From contig NC_060246.1 in NCBI RefSeq assembly GCF_921293095.1, positions 11,054,001 to 11,118,000 on the forward strand: a stretch of 64,000 nt of DNA, written 5' to 3'. Shown here piece after piece: positions 23,817-33,039 of this stretch. Each line of letters starts with the position of its first letter. Position 1 is the stretch's first letter. Position numbers and translations under genes: made by a program. This DNA is from Ischnura elegans (taxonomy: Eukaryota; Arthropoda; Insecta; Odonata; Coenagrionidae). The notes under the pieces were generated by a model that was given only the letters and a program-made list of their open reading frames with translations, had not been told where the DNA came from and did no database searches.

Positions 23817-24710
23817 TCTAATATATAAAGTTCTCATGTCACATTTTTTTGTAGCTAAACTCCACCGAAATGGCTGGACCAATTCCTATGAAATTTTGTG
23901 AGTATATTCAGTAGGTCTGAGAATAGGATGTAATCTATTTTTCATTAATCCGAAGGGCCCATGTGGCTCTGAATCATTTCCATAAGTTATGCACGTTAAG
24001 TTCATTATTAATGCCTGCAGACGTTTTTCTTTTTCCATATTTATATTAGTGATAATGATTACATTTAGTTAAGACATACACCAATGGAGAGAAAAAGAAA
24101 TGCACATTCTAATACTTGAAATTGATTTTTGTTTTCCACGTGATTTACGGTGAAATTTGAAAAACAATACATAAAAATGCTAAAATTTCAGCATTTGGGC
24201 TTACTGTCCCCTTGACGACCATCAGAATTGTTTATGTAGTTTGACATCTCTTCAATCGATGCAGTTTGCAATACCAGCGAAGCTTTAAATTATCCACTTG
24301 AGTTTTTGAATTTAGTGCATTTGCCAGGCATGCATCATTTACAACAAGGTTGGATCTCCAGTTACATATGCTTTGTAAATTGAAACCACCACGGCTGTGC
24401 AAAGGCACACGATTAGACATTAAAAAATTGATTAAAAACATTGTTGAACATTTTGAATGGAAAGTTCTAAGGAGAACTTGTATTGCTGCCACAAATCCCT
24501 ATTATTCCGACAATGTGCCGATTGAATTCAAACAGGTTCATTTTCCAATTAGACTGGCATTCGCAACGACCAAGTCTCAAGGCCAAACGATGTCTTGCAA
24601 TGGCGGCTTAGATTTGGGTACACAGTGTTTTTCACACGAACACTACTCTCACGTGGGGAAAGTTTGTTTGTGTTGGCTAATGATAGACTCATAAAAATAT
24701 CGTGCACTTT
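23817..24710 (+). pseudogene. Helitron relic (5' end and Pif1-like helicase C-terminus)
   Basis: Starts at TCTAATATATAAAGTTCTCA after an A, like insect Helitron 5' ends (TC after A), followed by the usual AACTCCACCGAAATGGCTGG. From 24190 the + strand reads EALNYPLEFLNLVHLPGMHH and, after a frameshift, LKPPRLCKGTRLDIKKLI and FKQVHFPIRLAFATTKSQGQ, the last motifs of the Helitron helicase. The Rep domain and a 3' CTRR hairpin were not found. Confidence 0.8.
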
Positions 24711-25205
24711 TAATGCAAAGTGATTTGGGTTTATCAAGCCATCACTTCACTCTGTGCTCTCCAGATTTGTACATGTCATAAATGAGTACATATATAAGTA
24801 ACTCATTTATGAGTATTAAAATGATTACAATTGCATAAATAATCAACTGATATCTTCAGATTGGAGCAAAGTGTATCAGGAAAATGATGCATCACCCACA
24901 TACACACAATGTTTTCATAAGTAAACTAAAGCCTCACATTCACCCCTCAAATTTCCGATGGAATACTAGCATTAAATAATGCATTGGTAAAGCCATTAAT
25001 CAATTGATTACTGAGGATCTTTTTAAAAGAATTTGTTGCATAAAAATATATGTAAACAACAGTGCTATGAACATTTGTTACAATACTTAGTCTTATAAAT
25101 CTCAAGGGAAAAAATATAAATCGACCAAAAAAAACCACTGCATGAGCATCTTTGACCCTCATATGCATAACACAGCCGAACAATGTAGAGTCTAACATGG
25201 CATAA

Positions 25206-25433
25206 AGGCCATTTTACACGGGGTACGTAATTGAGAAGGTTAGAACATTTCTTTATCGATACGGCGTAAAATTGCATGAATGCACTAATGAAATTAAAAC
25301 AGGGCCTAGTTTTCAATCTCACATCCTTGCATTCTCGCGCGCATTCTAGCAATTCACCACTTAACGCAATGCAATTTTGACTGTGCCGTCATACATCAGA
25401 TTGTGCAATAACGAGCCCAGGGTAAAACGGCCT
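25206..25433. mobile_element. MITE with GGCCATTTTACACGGGG ends
   Basis: Left AAGGCCATTTTACACGGGG and right CCCAGGGTAAAACGGCCT are imperfect inverted repeats. Non-coding interior; target duplication not clear. Confidence 0.5.
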
Positions 25434-25439
25434 CAATAG

Positions 25440-25960
25440 GCTACAAGACCTCAAAATGGTTCTGAATTGGTACCAATCCCATTCCTTGTTTACATAAATA
25501 ATATGCGTTAAGGATTTTTTTCAATGGTGAAGTAACTTCATTAGCTGACAATACTGCTCAGTCAATCTGAAACCTATAGTGATGACTTGTACACCAAATG
25601 CAAAGTTATCTGCACAGACTTAACTAATGGTTCTGCACCAACATACAGTAGTAAAACATATTATTTAACTTGAAAAATGAACTGGTGCACAACACCAATT
25701 TATTTCATAAGTGTTGTCAGTGCATTCTCTAAGATGATAGTAGCTGTAATACACGAATTAGAATCGACCATATACACAAAATGAAATACTTGGGCTTAAC
25801 TATCTATATAAAAACTGTAATTGGAAGCCTTATGTTAACAAACTAAAATCTTCATTAAATGTTTCTCTCACAAAATTTTATTTGGTCTAATTTCTGCTAT
25901 GAGATCTGTGTAATTTGCTTCAGTTAACTCTAGAATACAATGCAGTTTGACTTACTGGGG
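25440..25960 (+). pseudogene. Third LINE reverse-transcriptase relic
   Basis: Fragments read PIPFLVYINNM near 25470, LTNWFCTN-like near 25620, and KYLGLTIYI followed by frame-shifted NWKPYVNKLKSSLN near 25780-25855. These are the region around and after the catalytic block. Heavily decayed. Confidence 0.65.
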
Positions 25961-26067
25961 AGGCGGGTACCTTTCAAATATTCAACAGATCAGAATGGCT
26001 CAGACTTTAAATCTCACCTCTGCAACATTTCTACGTACCTAGTCAAAGTGTTAATAATATTTTACAA

Positions 26068-26719
26068 TAGGGTGGTTTCCTATTATTTCTTTATTGCCTT
26101 AATCGAAAATGTATTACTACTGGAGAACGCATTTCATGCTTTTACATTTTTAAATGACGATATCTATTTTTCGCGATTAAATGAAAAGTGAAAATTTTCA
26201 AGCACACAAAAACGCGATGACTAAGTATGAATGCTGGGAAAAGCCCTTGTGTCATCATTCTGGTTACCGCTGTCGCCGTGTGAGGTGACCTTGGGGCGAG
26301 GATATTGTGCGCCACTGCGATGCTGACTGCTAGCAGGTAGCAGAATACCTTGCTAGCAGGTAGCTCTTGCCTTAAATAAGGATTATTAATACCTTATCAA
26401 ACGACAGAAACTTTCGGACCATAGGCGATTATCAATAGATGTTTCCCTGAGCTCTGTGCCTCATGCATGCATTGATAATCTCAGACGATGTAAAACTCCT
26501 ATCTACTCGTATAGAAACTAGGTCCCTGTGACGTCACGTGGAGTGGCATCGCATGGGCACTAATCTGGTCTTTTTCAATTGCGGTTAAAATTGACCATTG
26601 CCATTTGTCTACACTGGGATTTCTACAACCAAATTAATTGCATGTTATAAATACACTAATGGTGGGTAACTAATTGCAATCAATGCCTTTCGTTTTCTTT
26701 GATGGAGGAAACTACCCTA
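26068..26719. mobile_element. TAGGGTGGTTTCC-type MITE, copy A
   Basis: Ends TAGGGTGGTTTCC and GGAAACTACCCTA are inverted. It is homologous to 36111-36768 in the opposite orientation, which gives its borders. The interior contains TGACGTCACGTGGAGTGG in both copies. Confidence 0.75.
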
Positions 26720-26807
26720 CAGGGGACGTCATACAAAAAACATGCTCACATAGAAGTAAGTTGCGAACAAATCACGGTATCAACATTCAAAAACCTAATG
26801 TTGAAGT

Positions 26808-26957
26808 CAGTGGCGTACCCAGGATAGGGACAAGAGGGGCTAGCTGAGGGCCCGGGGGTAGTTGCAGTAGTTGGGGTGCGAACAAAATTACCATTTTATC
26901 TAGAGTAAATAGGACACCCCAGGGGGTGGCTTCAGCCCCTCTCTGGATTTGCCACTG
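26808..26957. mobile_element. hAT-type MITE, 150 bp, exact 8-bp TSD
   Basis: CAGTGGCGTACCCAGGAT at the left and CTCTGGATTTGCCACTG at the right are inverted. GTTGAAGT flanks both sides (26800-26807, 26958-26965). The copy at 36072 shares both ends and the AAAATTACCATT..TATCTAG segment, so they are one family. Confidence 0.88.
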
Positions 26958-27699
26958 GTTGAAGTCTTACTTTTGTGATAAAGAATGCTTTTCTGTGTAA
27001 AAACTTGCCTGGATGCTTAGATATTTCTGTTTGTCTCTGCTACCGTATGTATCAGATGGTAACCCCACCAAAAGGGCGCTCTTCTGGAGTGCCTAATTTC
27101 ACTCCATTAGAGCTGATTCTTATTGCATACCGTGAATTATGCAAATGAATGAAATGAAGTATCACATAATAATTTTGCAATTTCTGCAATTCATTGATAC
27201 ACATATACAATATTACAAATATATGAGAATGTATCGATTTCAGTCTTAGATGCAACCATAGCAAATCACACCAAGTTAAATACAACTGGTAACATGGCAA
27301 AAATACAACTTCCATTATCTCCAATGCCAAGGAGAAATTCAAACCTTTACTCACATGAGGTCTGATGGCTACACTATCTAGGTATAATGCAACAAATAAT
27401 CACAATTAAATATCACTTTCAATGAAAACAGAAATAAATTCTTAAGTTTACTCCCACCAAAAAGAAGACCGGTGTAAAAAATAATCATGGAACTGACCTC
27501 GATCTAAAAAGAAAATTTTGCACGATTATATTCCCAAAATAAACGCAAAAATGAATTCTTTTAAACGGGCAAATCTTCCATATTCGACTCGATTTTACTC
27601 ACAGTTGTCTCTCTAATAACTTCTTAAGAGTAAAAGCTTCATTTACTCCGGTTACACCCAGCCTTCGTACTTAAATGGTAAACCTTCATGGTTCAGGAA

Positions 27700-28023
27700 T
27701 CATAGAGTAGTTGGCAGGAGAGGGGCCATCTCCCTTTCAATGTAAGCTAAGAGGCCACTTAGGCGACGTTGAACCCTCTTACGATCATCAGGAGTGCATA
27801 AAAACATGACTTCCTCGAACACAGCGTCCGGGTAAAACTGCTGCTGTTGAGACGATGAGGACGCTTCCACTTCTTCTTCCTCCTCCTCCTCACAGCCCAA
27901 CTCTACCGGCTTGCATGACGTGCCGCGACTGCTACATGCACTGACGTACGACAAGCAACGAGAGCGAGCAGTTTGAGGGTCAGAACGTAGTACCATCACC
28001 AAGGAGTCGATCAACCTGTTCAC
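27700..28023 (-). CDS. BAG2: BAG2 exon 3 (C-terminus)
   Basis: Acceptor TTTTCTAG, phase 0; 107 codons then TGA. Carries the conserved VNRLIDSLV and RKRVQRRLSGLLAYIE blocks, and the Glu/Ser/Gln-rich insert between them. Confidence 0.92.
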   Translation of the reverse strand: MNRLIDSLVMVLRSDPQTARSRCLSYVSACSSRGTSCKPVELGCEEEEEEEVEASSSSQQQQFYPDAVFEEVMFLCTPDDRKRVQRRLSGLLAYIEREMAPLLPTTL

Positions 28024-28766
28024 CTAGAAAACAAACATTATTAGTGGTCATAAAATGCAAACATTTCACGACAAGGTAAAGTGCCAAATGCAGTACATGG
28101 GGTGCAACATTATTAGCGGTCATAAAATGCAACCATTTCATGACAAGGTTAAGTGCCAAATGCAGTACATGGGGTACAATCGCATTCATAATCTACAAAC
28201 GCAACTTGAAAATAAATAAAAAATCCCGAGATATGGAATTCACGGCTATGAAAGGATCAAAAGTACCATATAATTTATCAATAGTAAACTGAACTTACTT
28301 CAAATAAAGCTTCCTCCTGCCTTTGATCCCGATATGTCGTGATATTGATGTCAATTGACGAGCAGGTTCTCATAAGACGATCAGCGTAGTCTTCCACCTC
28401 GGCGTTGTCCTCTGAAATTGTGATTTAAATATTTACCGGAATGATACAGCACCTTAGAAATAGTATTGCGTGTGATTTAAAGCCCGCATGCCACGACAAA
28501 CAGGGCCACGACAAACAGGGCCAAGCAAAACAATGACTATTACCGCTCGAAAGCTGTGCAACCAAATCAGATTGGCGTATTGTGTCCAAAGTAGTGAGCA
28601 ATGCATCTTTTCTCTCTTCCAGGGACAGTAAATCGCGTCTCAGTGCATCAATATGCTTATCTACTTCGTCCAGTAAGTTAATTACTCTGCTTTTCGGTGA
28701 TGCTGAGCCTTCTAGGAACGCTGGGTCTTGAATGATCGCATCGGCGAAGTTCGACTTCACATCCAT
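27700..28766 (-). CDS. BAG2: BAG2-like Hsp70 co-chaperone (three coding exons)
   Basis: Complement of join 27700-28023, 28299-28411, 28544-28766; GT-AG junctions keep frame for 219 residues, against about 211 in human BAG2. Residues 25-70 form a heptad-rich coiled coil (LLDEVDKHIDALRRDLLSLE). The conserved C-terminal half contains VNRLIDSLV (113-121) and CTPDDRKRVQRRLSGLL (188-204), which match the brand-new BAG domain of BAG2. Known role: nucleotide-exchange factor for Hsp70 and inhibitor of the CHIP ubiquitin ligase. Oddity: a low-complexity insert, seven Glu at 157-163 then four Ser and four Gln at 167-174, sits inside the domain. The gene is convergent with Rab23 and about 10 kb from its end. 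Confidence 0.92.
28034..28177. repeat. 72-bp tandem duplication in BAG2 intron 2
   Basis: Two units starting AACATTATTAGTGGTCATAA, 72 bases apart, differ at only a few bases. The first begins within 15 bases of the exon 3 acceptor. Confidence 0.85.
28299..28411 (-). CDS. BAG2: BAG2 exon 2
   Basis: Acceptor AATTTCAG, donor GTAAGT, phase 1 to phase 0, 38 codons. Encodes EDNAEVEDYADRLMRTCSSI and ends RQEEALFE, aligning with the NANRLMGRTLTVEV-type region of BAG2. Confidence 0.88.
28544..28766 (-). CDS. BAG2: BAG2 exon 1 (start, coiled coil)
   Basis: Begins MDVKSNFADAIIQ and ends LVAQLSS plus one base before donor GTAATA. It includes SPKSRVINLLDEVDKHIDAL, the start of the coiled coil. It is the only long ATG frame upstream that joins exon 2 in frame. 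Confidence 0.88.
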
Positions 28767-29154
28767 CGGGCTAATATAGAAGTTCTAAATTGAGTCACCC
28801 GTAAAACCCTAAGATTACCGACTAAAGAGGAATACTTCCAGATACACAACTACGTATTTAAAAAGGTAAAATAAGGAACTGTCCTACGATACGAATGCCT
28901 TAATCACCATTAATCACTGCGGCCTGTATCTCGCGCTTTTCATCAGGCTCGTTTATTTATCAGCTATCAAACAGCCAGCTGCGCAGCTGCTAACAAGCGC
29001 CACCACGGAAAGAAGCGATGAGCGCGACGTTTAATTTTCGGAAGAGTCTGGTACATTCCAGAAATTCCGTTATTACGTTAAAATTAATTGGGATATTTTA
29101 CCAAAACGTTGTGCACTCATGCTGTAGGGCTGAATTTAGGTCGATTTTTGAAGA

Positions 29155-29330
29155 TCATTTGAATAGTACAATATTACCTTCCCTAAGGGGGCCTCCCAAG
29201 GGCGTACCCGGGATCAAAACTAGGGGGGGGGGGGGGGGGGGGACAACCCTTGGTTGTTCAAGTTGTAGGTAAAATTTAAGCATGGAAAAGGTGAATGAAA
29301 TCAACACTTTAAAGAAAATTTAACAGCTCT
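29155..29330 (+). repeat. Segmental duplicate, copy 1
   Basis: Matches 30144-30305 closely, including host flank ATATTACCTTCCCTAAG, the MITE start, and TAAAATTTAAGCAT..GAAAAGGTGAATGAAATC inside. Confidence 0.8.
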
Positions 29331-29438
29331 TTATTAGTTTGTAAAATTATTTGCTTGAAAAAATACAATTTTCCTTTAAGAAATTTGCGTTTTTTGCTTC
29401 AATGGTGGGGCAGCTGCCCCACGCTTGGTACGCCAATG
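29197..29438. mobile_element. hAT-type MITE, 242 bp, 8-bp TSD
   Basis: Ends CAAGGGCGTACC and GGTACGCCAATG are imperfect inverted repeats. GGGCCTCC flanks both sides (29189-29196, 29439-29446). It contains a run of 20 G (29223-29242). Confidence 0.8.
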
Positions 29439-29585
29439 GGGCCTCCATTAATTACATGAGGTGATGCTGGCAATTTTTGGACTCCACCACCCCCTTTGGT
29501 GAGATTAGGCTCGACCCCCTCGCTCTCATCTCACATGAGATTGTTCAAAATGCACACTTTCAGTGCAAATGCGTACGCTCTGCAT

Positions 29586-29739
29586 AAAAACGCTCAACAA
29601 TCGTCCACCGAATCAAATCCGCTCATATAGAGAGGCCTAATCACAGATATATACAATATATATAATATTGTATATATCTGTGGGCCTAATAGTACTAGAT
29701 GAGCGGATTTGATTCGATGGGCGATTGTTGAGCGTTTTT
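29586..29739. repeat. 154-bp palindrome
   Basis: AAAAACGCTCAACAATCG at the left pairs with CGATTGTTGAGCGTTTTT at the right, continuing through AATCAAATCCGCTCAT and its complement to a TATATACAATAT centre. A few bases are unpaired. Non-coding. Confidence 0.85.
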
Positions 29740-30143
29740 GCCGTGGAAGTATCGAAATACTTTAATTTATGCTTCATTGGATTGGATTTATTAATAAAAA
29801 CTATTTTTTTAAATATTTTTATAGAAAATTTGCTCAGACTGGTATTTAAAATTGCTAATATCATAGTCTAGAATCACTTTTTAAGCTGCTTCTTGGGGGA
29901 AAAAATATGTGATACTTCCCAAGGACCCCTCTTTCCCCCACGTGAAATTGGCTGAGAATTGGCTTAACCCCTCATTGCACAAAAATGTAGAACGTCTTCA
30001 GCTAATATCTAGAAATATCTTGTAATAACTTCAAGATATTTTGCAATGCCCACTTTTCTCATATCTACAAGATTATCTTGAGAAGATATTTTCTTGACAT
30101 TCATATTCCAATTGGACATATTGAGAAGAGTCAGGATAAATGA

Positions 30144-30305
30144 CTTGATAGTAAAATATTACCTTCCCTAAAGGGGCCTCCCAAGGGCGTACTCGGGATC
30201 AAAACTAGGGGGGGGGGGCAAGCCATGGTTATTCAAGTTGCAGGTAAAATTTAAGCATTGAAAAGGTGAATGAAATCAACATTTTTAAAGAAACTTTAAC
30301 AGCAA
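30144..30305 (+). repeat. Segmental duplicate, copy 2
   Basis: Carries the same flank and the left half of the 29197 MITE, without its right end. Similarity stops after AACTTTAACAGC. Confidence 0.8.
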
Positions 30306-30841
30306 GACTTTAACTCTATGTTTTGGTTTAGCAAGAGTTTATTTTTCAGCTGACAAGACTGCTGGTGAAGCAGGAGATGATGGTATAGGGTGTCTTATTC
30401 TTCCTAAACATTGGAACCTCTCTGGCTTTTGCTCTATTTCTGATTGGGGCTACCTCCTTTGATTCCAAATTTGAAGTTACCAAAGCAGCTTAAAATTTCC
30501 TTTTAGATTTATCAAAGGAGTCTGTAACATTATCAATGAATTTTAACATTCATTGATAATGAATGAATGTTGATTCATGAAATATTCATCGTTTTGCAGT
30601 ACCTACATGAAGGTCTTAAAAAAATTTTAATACAAGTTTTTTCTAATGTATTTTAACACCTTCTTTAGGGCTATGAATGAATGTGAGAACATAACTGTGA
30701 TACATATAAAAGGTTATGGCAATGTTTGTTATGATAGTTATAAAATTTAGTTGTAAATTAATTAAAAAGAAGAGACTAGAATTTTGACATACCTTTTATT
30801 CCACTGAATAGGATTTGCTTTTTATGGTAATTAACCTTTAA

Positions 30842-31652
30842 CCTTTTCCCTACTATACACGTAAATATACGTGTGGACGTTTCCTGACCCAGGAGACGAC
30901 GGCCGTATATTTACGTGTGAGATTTTCCTAGCCAGGAGAATGAAAGCCTTATATATAGGTTTTCTAGCTCTCCCCCTTTTAGGACGGTCGCGGGTTTACG
31001 TCGTCTTTGTCTCGGGACCCAACCCTGCGGGATTTAGGATTTACCCTCGGAATCCGGGAGCAGGTATAACCCCTCTTAGCGGTGAGGGACAGCGGTCGTA
31101 CAATTGTTTATCCAGTCAGTTTTTAAAATAAATATTGGTTCATTTCTCATAAAAAATAAAAAAAGAATTGAATTATTTGACTTTTGAGCAGCATTTACAA
31201 TTTTTAAACGAAATTCTACGATAAATATTAACTTATACCTCGAGTTATGTATAAACATCAGCATGGAAATTGTTGCTGCATTAAATGCTTTAATATTGAC
31301 CTTAGAACTTCGTTTAAAATTTGACAATGCTCAGAAAGAAATGAGGAATTCAATTCAAAGTCTGCAATTTACGTGCAAGCAACAATTATCCATTTGCTAA
31401 ATACATATAAGCAATACATATAAGTTGACCGCGAACCAATGCCGCAGGTATGGTCGTAAACCCGGAAAAGAGCACAACTACTCTCGGAGTCCGAGGTAAT
31501 GCAGAGTCCCAGCGGGGAGGGTCAAAAAAGGTTCCACGAGACCCTTCTTAACGAATTCCCTCCAAAAATGCTCCGTACCACGAGAAAGAAGAGTCTCTTG
31601 GGGCACAGTACAGCAGTCATGCTAAGACAAAAACTCCGCCGTCTCGAAAGGG
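30842..31652. mobile_element. Possible TTAA-flanked piggyBac-type element
   Basis: TTAA at 30838-30841 is followed by CCTTTTCCCTACTATACACG; the right edge reads CGAAAGGG before TTAA at 31653. Inverted similarity at the ends is short (CCTTT, GAGACGRCGG). The shared TTAA with the next element suggests side-by-side insertions. Confidence 0.35.
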
Positions 31653-31656
31653 TTAA

Positions 31657-32409
31657 CCCTTTCACTGCTGTTCAATCTCTGGAAACCTTCTCCTCACATG
31701 CGGCGAAAATGTTAAAATGCGTTTCCTGGGCCCATGGAGCAGGTACTTCCAGGATAAGCGTGGTACACCCTCCAAAGGGTCGCTAATCCGAGACCCTATC
31801 CTCGACGAACTCAACCTCGCAGGACTGTCTCATCGGCCCTACCAGCGGGGGCCCTACCTCCGGAAAAGTGACCGCTCTGACTGCAATTTGAAAATCAATC
31901 AATTAATCCGATCATCGAAACATGATTGTTTTCATCGCACTCCTGCCAATCAAGCAATCAAGTACGTATTTGAACCGTGTTTCTGCGATAAAAAATAACG
32001 ATTTTGTTAACTTTGCAACAAAACGTGGCTGTGGACCACCGGAAAATGGCCATTTTATCAAAGTTAACAAAATCATTATTTTTCATCGCAGAAACACGGT
32101 TCAAAGACGTACTTGATTGCTTGATTGGCAGGAGTGCGATGAAAACAATCATATTTCGATGATCGGATTGATTGATTGATTTTCAAATTGCAGTCAGAGC
32201 GGTCACTTTTCCGGAGGTAGGGCCCCCGCTGGTAGGGCCGATGGGACGGTCTTGCGTGGGTGAATTCGTCGAGGAAAGGGTCCTGAATTAGTGGGTCCCT
32301 TCGAAGTGCTTCGGCGAAAGTGCTGACCGCATGGCACGGAGGAAAAAAAAGTACGTCCACCGCAGTCTGCCGTGCGGACGTACTAGGTACGTCCACAGCA
32401 GTGAAAGGG
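31657..32409. mobile_element. piggyBac-type foldback element, copy 1
   Basis: TTAA at 31653-31656 and 32410-32413. Ends CCCTTTCACTGCTGT and CAGCAGTGAAAGGG. The arms are inverted over most of their length: AAGTGACCGCTCTGACTGCA (+) recurs as its complement near 32185, and AACCGTGTTTCTGCGAT likewise. TTAA targets and CCCTTTC-type ends are piggyBac traits. No transposase frame inside. Confidence 0.85.
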
Positions 32410-33039
32410 TTAAACAGCGGAGTTTTTTTCGGAGTTTTATTTCGTTTTTCCGTAAAAAACTGCTTAATTACCTCCTAAGGATTCAGATAAACACTTAGTT
32501 TTAAAATTCTGTTCATTCGTTCTTGCTAGAGGGGGTGTGCCCATATGGGCACGCTAGCTGTTCCGGCCACCGGTCTGCATTCTGCAGAAGAATCACTCGA
32601 ACCATCATAATTCTTAATTTTACTGCGTGATACGCCATATATTTTTGCATTTCCTTTTATTTGGCAATTTGAAGTAATTTCAAATCATTATACTATATTT
32701 TTTCGGTTTAAACATTTTTTTGGCAGTCCAAAGATCTTAACAATATAAAACACAGATTTGAAAACAGTTCTTGAATAAAAAAACATGTTATCGATGAGTT
32801 TATTAACAAAATTAGTCCTATATTGCTGGTGGAGTGTTTTTAATACTATATATTGGGTTTTCAATTGCCGAGTATGATAGTTAGAATTTCATTGAAGGCA
32901 AAGACCTGGGCACTTAGCACAGTCTGAGCGTGCGCGGGAAGAATATTCTTCATAAGAACATCGGCGACTATGAAACGGGACAAATTGGTTATCCCTGCCA
33001 TCATACCTTATGTCATTAGACTTTCTATGATTAGTTGCA

